From positions 248,001 to 312,000 of the forward strand of contig JAITUA010000013.1 in assembly GCA_031286615.1 (NCBI GenBank): a DNA stretch of 64,000 nucleotides, in the 5' to 3' direction. Origin of the DNA: Chryseobacterium sp. (lineage in GTDB: Bacteria > Bacteroidota > Bacteroidia > Flavobacteriales > Weeksellaceae). Below, in pieces: positions 42,761-53,800 of the stretch. Under the pieces are notes generated by a model. That model saw only the letters and a list, made by a program, of their open reading frames with translations. It was not told where the DNA came from and did no database searches. Within the stretch, counting starts at the first letter, position 1. The number at the start of each line of letters is the position of its first letter. The position numbers and the translations under genes were made by a program.

Positions 42761-44162
42761 TATAAAGAATTTCCTTATTTCAGGCACAATGGCATCTTTG
42801 CTGATGTCTTGTGCCGTAGGGAAAAAATATACAAGAACAGATCTTCAGGTTCCCGAAACGTACAAAGAATCTGTACAGGTAACAGGAGATACAGTGGTCC
42901 TTCCATGGAAAACCTTTTTCAAAGATCCTAAACTGATTGGATTAATAGATAAAGCCCTTTCCAGAAATAATGAAGTGAATGTTGCTCTGAAAAATATAGA
43001 ACAGCTGGATCTGATCTATAAACAGGCTAAGCTAGGGTTGATGCCAACACTGGACCTCACCACAGGAGCCAATAGAAGCTGGGCGTCTGCCAACACCCTT
43101 AACGGTTCTCTGAATGAGCAGTTTGTAGGGACAAAATATATGGATGACTTCAGTGCTGCCTTAAGGCTTTCCTGGGAAATAGATATCTGGGGAAAAGCTA
43201 AAATGCAGAAAGAATCCGCAGCAGCAGAATATTTTGGTCAGAAAGAAAATCTGAATGCAATAAAAAGCAGGATTGTAGTTCAGGTTGCTCAGGCGTATTA
43301 CAATCTTATCAGCCTTGATGAACAGCTGAAAATAGCTGAGCAGAATATTGAGCTGAGTGACAATACCCTTAAAATGATGAATCTGCAGTTTACAGCTGGA
43401 CAGATTAATTCATTGGCCGTTCAGCAGTCAGAAGCCCAGAAGAAAACAGCAGAACTGTTGATTCCTTTGGCGAAACAGAATATTTCCATTCAGGAAAATG
43501 CATTGAGCATTCTTTGCGGAGAATATCCGTCGAAGATAGAAAGAGAAGGAAACCTTAAAACAATGATTCCGGAAAATAAACTGTCAGAAGGATTACCCGC
43601 GCAGTTATTGAGCCGCAGACCGGATCTGAAAATGGCAGAATTTAATGTTATCAGCCTGAACTCAAAAACCGGATTGGCAAAAGCAGCCATGTATCCGAGT
43701 ATCAGCTTAAGCCCGCAGATAGGGGTAAACTCCAATAAATTCAGCTCATGGTTTGATATTCCCGGATCTATTACCAAAGCAGTTGCCGCCAATCTTGCCG
43801 CTCCTATTTTTCAGAAGAAACAGCTAAAAACAGCTTATGAGACCGCGTTAATTGAACAGGAAAAAGCAGCCATCAACTTTAAACAATCTGTCATGACTGC
43901 TGTGGGGGAAGTTTCCGATGCTATGGCCAAGTCTAAAGGCTCTTCAGAAAGACTACAGCTTTTAGAACAGAGAACAGCGATTCTGGATAAAGGAATCAAT
44001 GATGCTCTGAAGCTGTATAAAAGCGGCATGGCAACCTATCTGGAAGTGATTACAGCTCAAAATAGTAAGCTTCAGAATGACCTGGAAGCCATTAATGTAA
44101 GCCTTGAAAGGTTAAATGCAGAAGTAGACCTGTACAGGGCGCTTGGCGGAGGAGTACAATAA
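42747..44162 (+). CDS. outer-membrane efflux lipoprotein (OprM/NodT family)
   Basis: A 471-aa TolC-fold channel with a lipoprotein signal peptide (ASLLMSCAVG). The two OEP repeats are visible through LDLTTGANRSW and LRLSWEIDIWGK in the first half and LLSRRPDLKMAEFNVISLN and AAPIFQKKQLKTAYETALIEQEKA in the second (in pieces). It completes a tripartite efflux system with the adaptor and pump, and its start lies inside the pump gene end, so translation is coupled. Confidence 0.94.
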   Translation: MRIFNIKNFLISGTMASLLMSCAVGKKYTRTDLQVPETYKESVQVTGDTVVLPWKTFFKDPKLIGLIDKALSRNNEVNVALKNIEQLDLIYKQAKLGLMPTLDLTTGANRSWASANTLNGSLNEQFVGTKYMDDFSAALRLSWEIDIWGKAKMQKESAAAEYFGQKENLNAIKSRIVVQVAQAYYNLISLDEQLKIAEQNIELSDNTLKMMNLQFTAGQINSLAVQQSEAQKKTAELLIPLAKQNISIQENALSILCGEYPSKIEREGNLKTMIPENKLSEGLPAQLLSRRPDLKMAEFNVISLNSKTGLAKAAMYPSISLSPQIGVNSNKFSSWFDIPGSITKAVAANLAAPIFQKKQLKTAYETALIEQEKAAINFKQSVMTAVGEVSDAMAKSKGSSERLQLLEQRTAILDKGINDALKLYKSGMATYLEVITAQNSKLQNDLEAINVSLERLNAEVDLYRALGGGVQ

Positions 44163-44181
44163 AATGTAAACGATAAATAGT

Positions 44182-44213
44182 AAAGGAAGCTACACCATAT
44201 AGCTTCCTTTTTT
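44182..44213 (+). terminator. Terminator of the efflux operon
   Basis: A perfect 11-bp stem AAAGGAAGCTA / TAGCTTCCTTT with a 7-nt loop is followed by TTTG. Confidence 0.85.
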
Positions 44214-44416
44214 GTTATTTATAAAGGTAAATACAAGTCAATTTTAACATAAGGTCCGGGATTTGTAGAAGAGTGATGAAATTTTACAATCATTAAATCA
44301 ATGGTTTATGAAAAATTTTATCTTTTTTTTTAAAATAGATGCAAGATTTTTGGAAAGAGGGGTTTATATAAATGAGTACTCGAAAATAATTAATGTTCAA
44401 CGAAAAAAATAATGCA

Positions 44417-44998
44417 ATGAAAAGATTGACAGTACCCCGATTTTTTATAACAGTTTTAATGGTTTTGGCAGGGTTTTTTGCCCTATCCTCATGTAATGAT
44501 AACGATGGTCCGGATATTCCTCCTGTAAAAATGGAAGACTTAAAAGGAAACTATAAAGGCAAGTTGATTATTGTACAGGGAAGCAGTAAAAGAGAAGGAA
44601 TCAAAGAGTTCAAGGTGAAAAAAGATACCATCTCATTTGCCGAATTTCCAATTACAGAAATTGTAAAAACAGTGCTAAAAGACCCGGCAAAAGCAGAAGC
44701 AGCTTTGAAAACAATGGGAAAAGTAAAGTATGATCTTAAATATGCAGCAGTAATCAACACAAGCAATAATGTGATAGAACTTACTTTTGCTCCCAAGACT
44801 ATGGAACTTCAGATTCCTGTAGACGGTGTTAATAAAAAAACTGTTGTGGAATTTGTAGCAAAACAAAAAGGATATTATGTAGGATTGGATCAGACGCTGA
44901 GGTATGCGCTAACGGCAGAAAAAATTACAGTAGACGGTACACTGGTTACTCCTTATGCTGTTATTGATTATAATTTTCCATTCTGTATAAAAAATTAA
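44417..44998 (+). CDS. DUF4840-type lipoprotein
   Basis: The start at 44417 gives 193 aa with a lipoprotein signal peptide (VLAGFFALSSC before NDND); an ATG at 44393 would add eight residues ahead of it. The body has PPVKMEDLKGNYKGKLIIV and later VVEFVAKQKGYYVGL in a beta-rich region, like the calycin-like DUF4840 proteins of Bacteroidota. Function is unknown. It is monocistronic. Confidence 0.65.
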   Translation: MKRLTVPRFFITVLMVLAGFFALSSCNDNDGPDIPPVKMEDLKGNYKGKLIIVQGSSKREGIKEFKVKKDTISFAEFPITEIVKTVLKDPAKAEAALKTMGKVKYDLKYAAVINTSNNVIELTFAPKTMELQIPVDGVNKKTVVEFVAKQKGYYVGLDQTLRYALTAEKITVDGTLVTPYAVIDYNFPFCIKN

Positions 44999-45098
44999 TT
45001 AATAGATATTATCATAAATGGATTGCACTTTGAAAAGATGCAATCTATTTTTGCCTGACAGTTTTATAACATCCTATGGGATACGGCAGCAGCATTAT

Positions 45099-45665
45099 AT
45101 GGAAGAAAGTAAAGAACAGATTTTGGTAAAGCACCTTTTGAAGAAGGAGGAAGCTGCCTGGAAAGAGCTTTTTGGAGCTTATTCCGGAAATCTGACCTAT
45201 GTCTGCTCCCGTTATGTGGCTGAGAGGGAAGATGTTCATGATGTACTCCAAAACAGTTTTATCAAAATGTTCCGTTCGATAGAATCTTTTGAGTACAGAG
45301 GGAGTGGCTCTTTGAAAGCATGGATGACGCGTATCACTGTCAATGAATCTTTGAAACATATCAAACAGAAAGGAGATTTTAAATCTGCGGTGGAAGTAGA
45401 TGATCTTCCGGATATTCCTAATGAAGAAGAACCGGACTTTGAAGAGATTCCGCGTGATGATATTATGATGATGATAAAATCTCTTCCTGATGGGTATAGA
45501 ACTGTTTTTAACCTGTTTGTATTTGAGAAAAAAAGCCATAAGGAGATTGCCGGACTGCTGGGAATTGCAGAAAATTCTTCTGCATCTCAGTTTCACCGTG
45601 CAAAAGGACTGCTTGTTCAGAAAATAAAAGAATTTAAAATGTCAAAAAAGGCACAATATGAATAA
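45099..45665 (+). CDS. ECF-type RNA polymerase sigma factor
   Basis: The preferred start (45099) gives 188 aa; the upstream ATG at 45018 adds a non-homologous 27-residue tail. Region 2 is visible as WKELFGAYSGNLTYVCSRYV ... DVHDVLQNSFIKMFRSI and GSLKAWMTRITVNESLKHIK. Region 4 is SLPDGYRTVFNLFVFEKKSHKEIAGLLGI with the helix-turn-helix. The stop overlaps the next gene by 8 bp, which encodes its likely regulator. Confidence 0.93.
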   Translation: MEESKEQILVKHLLKKEEAAWKELFGAYSGNLTYVCSRYVAEREDVHDVLQNSFIKMFRSIESFEYRGSGSLKAWMTRITVNESLKHIKQKGDFKSAVEVDDLPDIPNEEEPDFEEIPRDDIMMMIKSLPDGYRTVFNLFVFEKKSHKEIAGLLGIAENSSASQFHRAKGLLVQKIKEFKMSKKAQYE

Positions 45666-47055
45666 TGAATGGCTAAATAACCTGCGAAGCAGAATGGATG
45701 ACCATGAAGAGGACGTTCCGGAAGGATTGTGGGATGACATCAAAGGTGAGTTATTCTCCGAAGAAGAAAACAACAGTATTCCCGGGTTTATTCCTGAAAT
45801 TCATGAAGGCGGGGCAGGAAAGAAAGAAACAGGAGCCGGTGCGGGACAAAAATCTTTATTCTATCGTCTCGGAGGTATTGCTGCTGCCATTGCATTGCTC
45901 TTTTTACTGACGAAAATACTGCCACAGAATGATACAGGCAAAACCCTGTCTCAGAAACCGGCAGATGTGAAAAAAGAAAAGGAAAAAAATTATTTGAACC
46001 CTCTGGAAAAAGAGAATGTCACAAGCAGTAAAGTAGAATCCGGAGTAGAGTCTTCTTTAGCTGAAAACATATTGAATACAGGTGTTTCGAAGAAAATACC
46101 AACACAGAAATATTTTAATACTGAAGAAAAAAACAGAGTAGGAAATAGTCAGAATATTCAGGAAATCATCAAACTTCCGGCTGCTGCGGAATCTTTTCAT
46201 CAGGAGAGCAAAATCGCTCAGAAATCATCTCCTGCTGATGATACAGTAAAAGAACCAATTATAGAGAAGATTCCTGATGAGGTACTTTTCAAACAGGAAG
46301 AAGTAAAAGAAGTGTACGCCGAGAATACAAAACATACTGCAAAATCCCGTGATAAAAAATCATGGATGTTAAGTATGCTTACAGGGAATGTTGCTTCCAA
46401 CTCTGCAGAGCAGCAATTTCCGGGGTATGCCTCCATCACTGGAAAAGCAATGAATGTGGAGCAGGTATGGAGTACTTCCGAGTACCATGATGATCCTCTG
46501 ACTGCCGTATTACTGGCAAATCAAAGTCAGCCGGTAGAAGCAAGGATCAGACATAAAGTACCGGTTACGTTCGGATTATCCCTTTACTACAATTTAGGAA
46601 AAAGGTGGGGAATAGGAACCGGGTTGAATTATACCAAACTGGCTTCCGAACTGCATTCAGGAACGGAGAATAATTATATTAAAGGAGATCAGACGGTTCA
46701 TTACATAGGAATTCCTGTTCAGGTCAACTATAATGTCATTCAGAAAGGGCGGTTTACAGGATATATTACAGGAGGGGCACTCGTGGAAAAACCTGTGTCG
46801 GGAAGTGTTACAACAACCTATGTGGTGAATGATGAAATAAAAGATAGTTCAAAGGAACGTCTTGATCATAAGCCGTTACAGTTTTCTGTTAACACTGCAG
46901 TAGGATTTCAGCTTAAGGTCATAGACAAGGTTGGAATTTATGCAGAACCGGGAATAGGATATCATTTCAAGGAAGAAAATGCTCCTAATACCATTTATAA
47001 AGAGAAACCTTTTCATTTTAACATGAAATTCGGGATCAGAGTGCTGTTGGATTAA
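45658..47055 (+). CDS. anti-sigma-like/beta-barrel fusion protein
   Basis: A 465-aa protein translated from an ATG inside the end of the sigma gene. The N-terminal ~70 residues (NNEWLNNLRSRMDDHEEDVPEGLWDDI) look like the cytoplasmic part of Bacteroidota anti-sigma proteins. A single membrane helix follows (LGGIAAAIALLFLLTKI). A ~200-residue charged spacer leads to a C-terminal ~180 residues with porin-like strands (VTFGLSLYYNLGKRWGIGTGLNY and IGIPVQVNYNVIQKGRF, in pieces). One chain thus seems to link cytoplasm, inner membrane and outer membrane. This layout is known in the phylum; its working is unclear. Confidence 0.8.
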   Translation: MNNEWLNNLRSRMDDHEEDVPEGLWDDIKGELFSEEENNSIPGFIPEIHEGGAGKKETGAGAGQKSLFYRLGGIAAAIALLFLLTKILPQNDTGKTLSQKPADVKKEKEKNYLNPLEKENVTSSKVESGVESSLAENILNTGVSKKIPTQKYFNTEEKNRVGNSQNIQEIIKLPAAAESFHQESKIAQKSSPADDTVKEPIIEKIPDEVLFKQEEVKEVYAENTKHTAKSRDKKSWMLSMLTGNVASNSAEQQFPGYASITGKAMNVEQVWSTSEYHDDPLTAVLLANQSQPVEARIRHKVPVTFGLSLYYNLGKRWGIGTGLNYTKLASELHSGTENNYIKGDQTVHYIGIPVQVNYNVIQKGRFTGYITGGALVEKPVSGSVTTTYVVNDEIKDSSKERLDHKPLQFSVNTAVGFQLKVIDKVGIYAEPGIGYHFKEENAPNTIYKEKPFHFNMKFGIRVLLD

Positions 47056-47099
47056 TGTAGAGGATTTTTAGACCAAATCACACTTAATAATCTATATAT

Positions 47100-48062
47100 A
47101 TGAAAACAAAACTAATTTTTTTAGTGGTTTTATTATTCAGTATTCTGGATATAAAAGCACAGTGCACCCCTACAATTACCAGCCCGAGACTTGGACAGAA
47201 ATATCCGGGAACCATCTTGTTCTGTGACGTGGAAGATGAAATAATTTCTACCACACAAACGTATGCAACTTATCAATGGTACAAACAGGAGTGGACCTGG
47301 CAGACCCCCAATAACAACCCTTGGGTGGCTATTCAGGGAGCCACATCACAGCAGTTGACCGTTAGCGGTAATGAACAGCTGAATTATTTTAAAGTGGTCG
47401 TTACAGATGGAGATTGTACAGCAGAAAGTACGGCAGTATTTGCAGATGGATTTGTATATGGTCTTCCCGCTATGATGACAACCTATACTCCTGGAACGTA
47501 TCAGGAAAATATGGGAATCGTAAATGTGTGCAATGGTGCTTCCGTACAGTTTGATAATATATTTCCGGGAGTATATGGTAAGCATACGTGGTTCAGATGC
47601 GTGCCGAGCAGTAATCCTCCCGTGTTAGGAGAACCCTGTACCATTCCTGGTGTGGTAGGACCTACCTATGTAGCGACAACTTCAGGGAAATATGGGTTTT
47701 ATGCCTGTACAGAATATTGTCCGGATCAGTGTCAGATGTTGGCTTCGTTTGCTTTTGTAGAGGTGAATTTCGGGGACTGGGATTTCTGCAGCAATCTGGG
47801 AACTGGAGAGGTGAAGACTAAAGACAATAATCTGAAAATCTATCCCAATCCTACAGCGCAATACCTTTATATAGGAAAAGAATCAGATAAAATCTATAAA
47901 GAAGTCATCATTATAGATATGTCCGGAAAACTGGTTCTGAAGAAAAATGACCATCAGTATAATCAGGCAATTGATGTAAGCCAGCTGGTACCAGGAAACT
48001 ATATCATTGTTTCTAAAAGCGCAGATGGAAAAGAATATAAAAATAAATTTATAAAGAAATAG
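47100..48062 (+). CDS. secreted protein with Ig-like repeats and T9SS sorting domain
   Basis: A 320-aa exported protein: signal peptide (LIFLVVLLFSILDIKAQ), two Cys-rich Ig-like segments (TYQWYKQEW, HTWFRCVPSS), and a C-terminal ~75-residue type A sorting domain (NLKIYPNPTAQYLYIG ... VIIIDMSGKLVLKKN ... LVPGNYIIVSKS). Type IX secretion should carry it to the cell surface. It lies 45 bp behind the sigma/beta-barrel pair and may be regulated with it. Confidence 0.85.
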   Translation: MKTKLIFLVVLLFSILDIKAQCTPTITSPRLGQKYPGTILFCDVEDEIISTTQTYATYQWYKQEWTWQTPNNNPWVAIQGATSQQLTVSGNEQLNYFKVVVTDGDCTAESTAVFADGFVYGLPAMMTTYTPGTYQENMGIVNVCNGASVQFDNIFPGVYGKHTWFRCVPSSNPPVLGEPCTIPGVVGPTYVATTSGKYGFYACTEYCPDQCQMLASFAFVEVNFGDWDFCSNLGTGEVKTKDNNLKIYPNPTAQYLYIGKESDKIYKEVIIIDMSGKLVLKKNDHQYNQAIDVSQLVPGNYIIVSKSADGKEYKNKFIKK

Positions 48063-48335
48063 GATTACATAGTCTGAATGTGCTAAAATATTGATTGTGG
48101 GAAGGAGGGTTGGATGTCAGAGGAGGGATGTTCCTTGTATTGAAGAAGAACTAGAGTAATTTATTTTAATACTTTACGCTCAATAGATAAATTTCATCCT
48201 TGTTAATCTAATGACGTCATAATTACCCCCAAAAGGAGTTCTCTCTTTCAGGCATCCGGCTTCCTGACTCGCACTTGGTATTTTATCCGGAATTCAGATG
48301 AATAATCTCTTTCGTTAGTTTTTAATAATGGTTGG

Positions 48336-48368
48336 ATCGGTACAAATCTTTTGTACCGATTTTTTTTG
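48336..48368 (+). terminator. Near-perfect terminator in a 450-bp gene-free stretch
   Basis: An 11-bp stem ATCGGTACAAA / TTTGTACCGAT with a TCT loop is followed by TTTTTTTTG. The stop of the upstream gene is 274 bp away, so it may end a short RNA or a long 3'UTR. In the rest of 48063-48515 no gene is seen. Confidence 0.75.
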
Positions 48369-48515
48369 TTATTATCATTTTGCCCACAGACATAGAACTT
48401 AAGTATCTGTTTTCGTAATATCTTTTTTAGTATATCCATTCAGCTAGAATATCATTCATATAAACATCAGATTTTCAAAATAGTATATTGATTATTTTTA
48501 CTTCAAAAACACACC

Positions 48516-50051
48516 ATGCTGATTAAAATTTATGGAAGTGCCATTCATGGAGTGGCCGCACAGACAATAACAATTGAAGTGAATGTAGATACCGGCGGAG
48601 TAGGATATCACCTGGTAGGTCTTCCCGATAATGCCATTAAAGAAAGCAGCTATAGGATTTCTGCCGCATTGAAAAACGTAGGATATAAAATTCCAGGAAA
48701 GAAAATTACCATTAATATGGCTCCGGCGGATCTCAGAAAAGAAGGTTCTGCCTATGATCTGAGTATTGCGATTGGTATTTTAGCCGCTTCAGATCAGATT
48801 CTGGCAGAGGAAATTGAGAACTACATTATTATGGGCGAGCTTTCTCTCGATGGAAGCCTGCAGCCTATCAAAGGAGTTTTACCCATTGCTATTCAAGGAA
48901 GAGAAGAGGGGTTTAAAGGAATTATCCTTCCCATACAGAATGCCAGAGAAGCAGCTATTGTAAATGATCTTGAAGTATATGGAGTAGAAAATATAAAAGA
49001 AGTAATTGATTTTTTTAATGAAGGAAAACCTCTTAACAGAAGTATTCTGGATACCCGGAAAGAATTTCATGAAAAGATCAATGATTTTCCTTTTGATTTC
49101 TCTGAAGTTAAAGGTCAGGAAACAGCCAAAAGAGCTATGGAAGTAGCTGCAGCAGGAGGGCACAATATCATTCTTATCGGTCCTCCGGGAAGCGGAAAAA
49201 CCATGCTGGCTAAAAGAGTACCCAGTATTTTACCTCCATTGACTTTGAAAGAAGCTTTAGAAACAACAAAAATTCATTCCGTAGCCGGAAAAATTGGAAC
49301 CGAAGCTTCATTGATGACCGTTCGTCCTTTCAGATCTCCGCATCATACAATTTCAGATGTAGCCTTAGTAGGAGGAGGTAGTTACCCGCAGCCTGGTGAG
49401 ATTTCCCTTGCACATAACGGCGTCTTATTTCTTGACGAGATGCCGGAATTTAAAAGAACAGTATTGGAAGTAATGAGGCAGCCTCTGGAAGACCGTGAAG
49501 TGACCATTTCAAGAGCCAGGTTTACAGTAAATTATCCTGCAAGTTTTATGTTAGTCGCCTCTATGAATCCCAGCCCAAGCGGATTCTTTCCCGATGATCC
49601 TAACAATACCTCATCTGTTTATGAAATGCAACGGTACATGAATAAGCTGTCAGGGCCGCTTTTGGACAGGATTGATATTCATATTGAAGTACAGAAAGTA
49701 GAGTTTGAACAGCTTTCTGAAAAAAGAAAAGGAGAAAAAAGTAAGGACATCAGAAATCGTGTACTGAAAGCCAGGGATATTCAGAATAAAAGATATCAAA
49801 GCCTCAATATCAGCAGTAATGCCCAGATAGGACCTAAAGAAATTGAGGTTTTTTGTGAATTGGATGAAACCTCTTTCGGACTCATCAAATTGGCGATGGA
49901 AAAACTTAATCTTTCAGCAAGAGCTTATGACAGAATTCTGAAAGTTGCCCGAACCATCGCTGACCTTGAAGAATCTGAGAATATTCTGTCCCATCATATT
50001 TCCGAAGCCATACAGTACAGAAGTCTGGACCGGGAATTCTGGAATGGATGA
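48516..50051 (+). CDS. ComM/YifB-type Mg-chelatase-like AAA ATPase
   Basis: A 511-aa cytoplasmic ATPase. The N-terminal ChlI-like domain (SAIHGVAAQTITIEVNVDTG, MAPADLRKEGSAYDLSIAIGIL) is followed by the AAA module: Walker A IIRLIGPPGSGKTMLA-like (GPPGSGKT), the FRSPHHTISDVALVGGG block, Walker B LFLDEMPEF and sensor region LLDRIDIHIEV; a C-terminal helical domain (LNLSARAYDRILKVARTIADLE) ends it. ComM acts as a branch-migration helicase in natural transformation of other bacteria. It stands alone here. Confidence 0.93.
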   Translation: MLIKIYGSAIHGVAAQTITIEVNVDTGGVGYHLVGLPDNAIKESSYRISAALKNVGYKIPGKKITINMAPADLRKEGSAYDLSIAIGILAASDQILAEEIENYIIMGELSLDGSLQPIKGVLPIAIQGREEGFKGIILPIQNAREAAIVNDLEVYGVENIKEVIDFFNEGKPLNRSILDTRKEFHEKINDFPFDFSEVKGQETAKRAMEVAAAGGHNIILIGPPGSGKTMLAKRVPSILPPLTLKEALETTKIHSVAGKIGTEASLMTVRPFRSPHHTISDVALVGGGSYPQPGEISLAHNGVLFLDEMPEFKRTVLEVMRQPLEDREVTISRARFTVNYPASFMLVASMNPSPSGFFPDDPNNTSSVYEMQRYMNKLSGPLLDRIDIHIEVQKVEFEQLSEKRKGEKSKDIRNRVLKARDIQNKRYQSLNISSNAQIGPKEIEVFCELDETSFGLIKLAMEKLNLSARAYDRILKVARTIADLEESENILSHHISEAIQYRSLDREFWNG

Positions 50052-50806
50052 TAATTCTATACGGTGCTTCAAAATAAGACTCCGATAAATAAATATTGCG
50101 GAGTTCATTTTTTACCAGATTTTAAGGAATCAGGCGCTAAAATCGGCTGGTGATAACCAATACCAAAATAGCCGTCAGAAAGTATAAAAATATTCAGTTC
50201 ATCACATGGATATGTATAAATCCATGATCTCTCTTCTGTTTTTGATCTATAGTATAAGATGAGGGTGTTTGTTTTTTTACAAATTTAAACAATATTCGGG
50301 TGCGTTGGCTATTGATGAAAACTTAGATAAGGTAACTCTGCTTTTAAAATCATAACAAATTAAAAGTCAGTATTTTTATTATTCCATTTCTTTTACAATA
50401 TCAATTTTATGATGTGGTTAATGATAGTAATTATATAACGCATAGGTTGATTTATTATGTTAAGTTTGATTACCAAATCATTAAAAATATCACATTATGA
50501 AAATAGAATATCTAAATACAGGGTAGTAGATATCCTTAACTTCAAAAGAATAGGCAAAACTTATTCTTCCATCTTTTCGATTGAAATATATAACGTTTAA
50601 ACGTTGTTTGCGCTCGGCTCATAGAGCTGGTCGTTTCAAGCTTTTGTATCATTCGGTTTTTTCAAAACTATAATAAAAACTCATTTAGTAAATAAACTGT
50701 GGCTATCTCTTATGGCCTTTTGTTTCTGCTTTTGATAGTTTAAATCATCTTTACGGAAGACAAAAGCTATTGATTGCAAAATTTTTAACCAAATTACATT
50801 ATTACT
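50052..50806. other. 755-bp gene-free stretch upstream of the A-T-R enzyme
   Basis: No reading frame with coding character was found on either strand. The stretch holds a weak hairpin just after the comM-like gene (GACTCCG / CGGAGTTC near 50080-50106), a perfect 14-bp palindrome AACGTTTAAACGTT at 50592-50605, and an A/T-rich run up to the start codon at 50807. A long leader or regulatory region for the reductase gene is possible. Confidence 0.5.
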
Positions 50807-53800
50807 ATGTCAAACACAATTCCCTCATTAGAAACCTTATCAATAGGTACAGCGGTATTACTGTCATCTGAAGACAGAGAAAAACTTTTAAACGGTTTCA
50901 ATAAAACCGGCTGGGACTATCATCATGAAGAAACATTAGAGTCTCTTTTCCGAAAACAGATACTCCTTCACCCCGACAAAACAGCCGTTGTTTATCAGAA
51001 TCAGGAAATTACGTACAGTGATTTAGATCAGAGAAGTAATCAGGTCGCCAATCTGTTATTGAGTAAAGGAATCAAAGAAGGTAAATATGTTCCTATCTGG
51101 CTGGATCGTTCTCTAGAATGGATTGTTGCTGTTCTTGGTGTGATCAAAACGGGTGCAGCATATGTTCCTATAGACCCCGCTTATCCCGCTAAAAGAGTAG
51201 AATTTATTCTTTCAGATACCGCAGCTGATACAATCATTACCAATCAAAATCTTTTAAACCTTCTACCCGAAACTGAAAGATCAAAAGTCTTTGATCTGAG
51301 CAGTATGGAGAATCTTAATCATTTGTCTTCAGCTGATCCGGAAATTGAAATTTACAAGAACAATTTAGCATATACGATTTATACTTCAGGCTCTACCGGA
51401 AAACCTAAAGGGGTAATGGTAAGCCATCAGGCTATCCAGCATTTGGTAACCTGGCACAATCATCATTTTCACGTAGATCACAGTTCAAAACTGACTCTCG
51501 TAGCAGGACTGGCATTTGATATATCCGTATGGGAAACCTGGTCGGCCCTTACTTCCGGAGCCACTCTTTTTATTGCAGATAGTGAAGACAGAACGGATGC
51601 TCATGCATTGGTAGATTATTATAGAAGAAATCAGATTACACACGGTTTTGTACCTGCTGTCCTAGCTCCTCCGGTGGTTAATTGCACCCGGAATTATAAT
51701 GATCTGAAATTGAAATATCTCTTTACCGGAGGTGAAAAACTGAAACCTGTGCTTACTACGGAGCTAAGCTACGAACTGATAGATTATTACGGACCTACGG
51801 AATGTACTGTATTTGCAACATTTAAAAAAGTGAAAGATATCGATGGGAAATATGTCTCCTCAATAGGAAAGCCTATTGCCAATGCAAAAACCTACATCTT
51901 AAATGAGAACATGGATTTGATGCCGATAGGGGCCATAGGAGAATTATGCATCGGAGGAAATATTTTAGCCAATGGATATCTTAATAATAAAGAACTCACA
52001 GATTCTAAATTTATTGATAATCCATTCCGGGAAACAGAAAAATTGTATCGTACAGGAGATCTTGCCAAATGGAAACCTGATGGTGATATTGAATTTCTGG
52101 GAAGAATAGATAATCAGGTGAAAATTCGTGGATTCCGTGTCGAATTAGGAGAAATAGAACGCACGCTGGTTCAGCAGAAAGAGATCAGTGAGGCTGTGGT
52201 CATTAGTAGGGATACGGAAGGAAACAGTAAATATCTGATTGCTTTTATCGTTTCAAAACCTGATGCTGAGAAAGATATTTCGTCAATTAGAAATGCGTTG
52301 AAAGAAGAGCTTCCAGGCTATATGATTCCTGCCCAGATTATTTTTGTAGATAAAATTCCGTTAACGGCAAATGGCAAAACAGATACCCAGGTTTTAAAAG
52401 ATCTTGCAGATAAAGAAGCAAAAGAGCTTATTTCATTTGAACCACCAACCAATAAGACAGAAAGAATTGTTGTAGATGTATGGTCTTCAGCTCTTGAACG
52501 TTCTGTTATTAATATTACAGATAATTTCTTTGATATCGGTGGAAACTCCCTTCTGGTAGCAGCAGTTGCCGTGGCATTGCAAAGAAAACTGGATGTAAAA
52601 GTATATCTGCGGGATATTTATCAGTTTCCGGTATTACAGGAGCTTTCAGAAGTTCTTATCACCAGATCCAGAGAAATAAGAGAAGCTGGCCCAAAAGAAG
52701 ATGTAGAGCCTTATGTTGCCTTGCAGAAAGATGTTTACCTTGCTCCCGGAACTGTTTTTGCCGGAGGATTTGATCCTAAACAAGTAGAAAACCCCAACAC
52801 TATATTTTTGACAGGAGTAACGGGATTTGTGGGAATTCATCTTTTACAGGAGCTTTTAGATACTACAAATGCTGAAATCTACTGCCTTGTAAGAGCTCAG
52901 GATCAATTTCATGCGATGGAGAAGATAGACAGATGTTTTAAACAATATCACATTCCTCAAAAAGAAGAACAGAAATCGAGAATTATTCCCGTCATCGGAG
53001 ATCTGGCATTGCCGGCATTGGGATTGTCAGAAGAAATATTTACAAAACTGGCAAAACAAACGGATCTGATTTACCATTCCGGAAGTTCTGTAAACTTCAT
53101 TGAACCTTATTCTTACATGAAAGCTCCGAATGTAGAAGGATTAAGAGAAATCATCAAATTAGCCGGAGCAGAAAGGACGAAATGCCTTGCTTTGCTATCT
53201 ACCATTTCGGTATACAGCTGGGGGCACGTGTTTACAGGAAAAACGGTGATGCTGGAGGCTGATGATATTGAACAGAACTTAATGTCTGTAAGCAAAGATA
53301 TTGGCTATGTAAGGAGCAAATGGGTAATGGAAGCTGTTGCAGATCTGGCTGCAAAAGAAGGCCTGCCATTGATTACTTATCGCCTTGGATATGCAATGTG
53401 CCACAGTGAAACAGGAGCAAGTGCTTCCTATCAATGGTGGTCAGGATTAGTGAAAAATTGTATAGAATTTAAATCTTATCCAGCATTGAATGAGCTTAGA
53501 GAAGGGCTTATCACTGTAGATTATATGACGAAATCTATGGCTCATATTACAAAAAATAAAGAGGCAATAGGTAAAAAATTCAACCTGATTGCCCGCCCGG
53601 AAACCAATCTTACGCTGGAAGGATTCTTCGGGCTCATGAAAAAGTATTATCCGTTTACGCTGAAAGATCTTCCTTATAAAGAATGGAGGAAACAGTGGGA
53701 AGATGACAGTAAAAACCGTTTGTATCCATTGACAAGCCTTTTCAGAGACAATATGCATGAAGGTTTATCTACTGTTGAGCTTTATCAGAATACCTATATA

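Noticed and set aside
45045-45596. Long reading frame antisense to the sigma factor gene
   Set aside because: It is a shadow of the sigma gene; the product is Phe/Lys/Arg-rich without any domain.
48248-48439. Minus-strand reading frame of 63 codons
   Set aside because: It spans the terminator hairpin at 48336-48368 and has no coding character.
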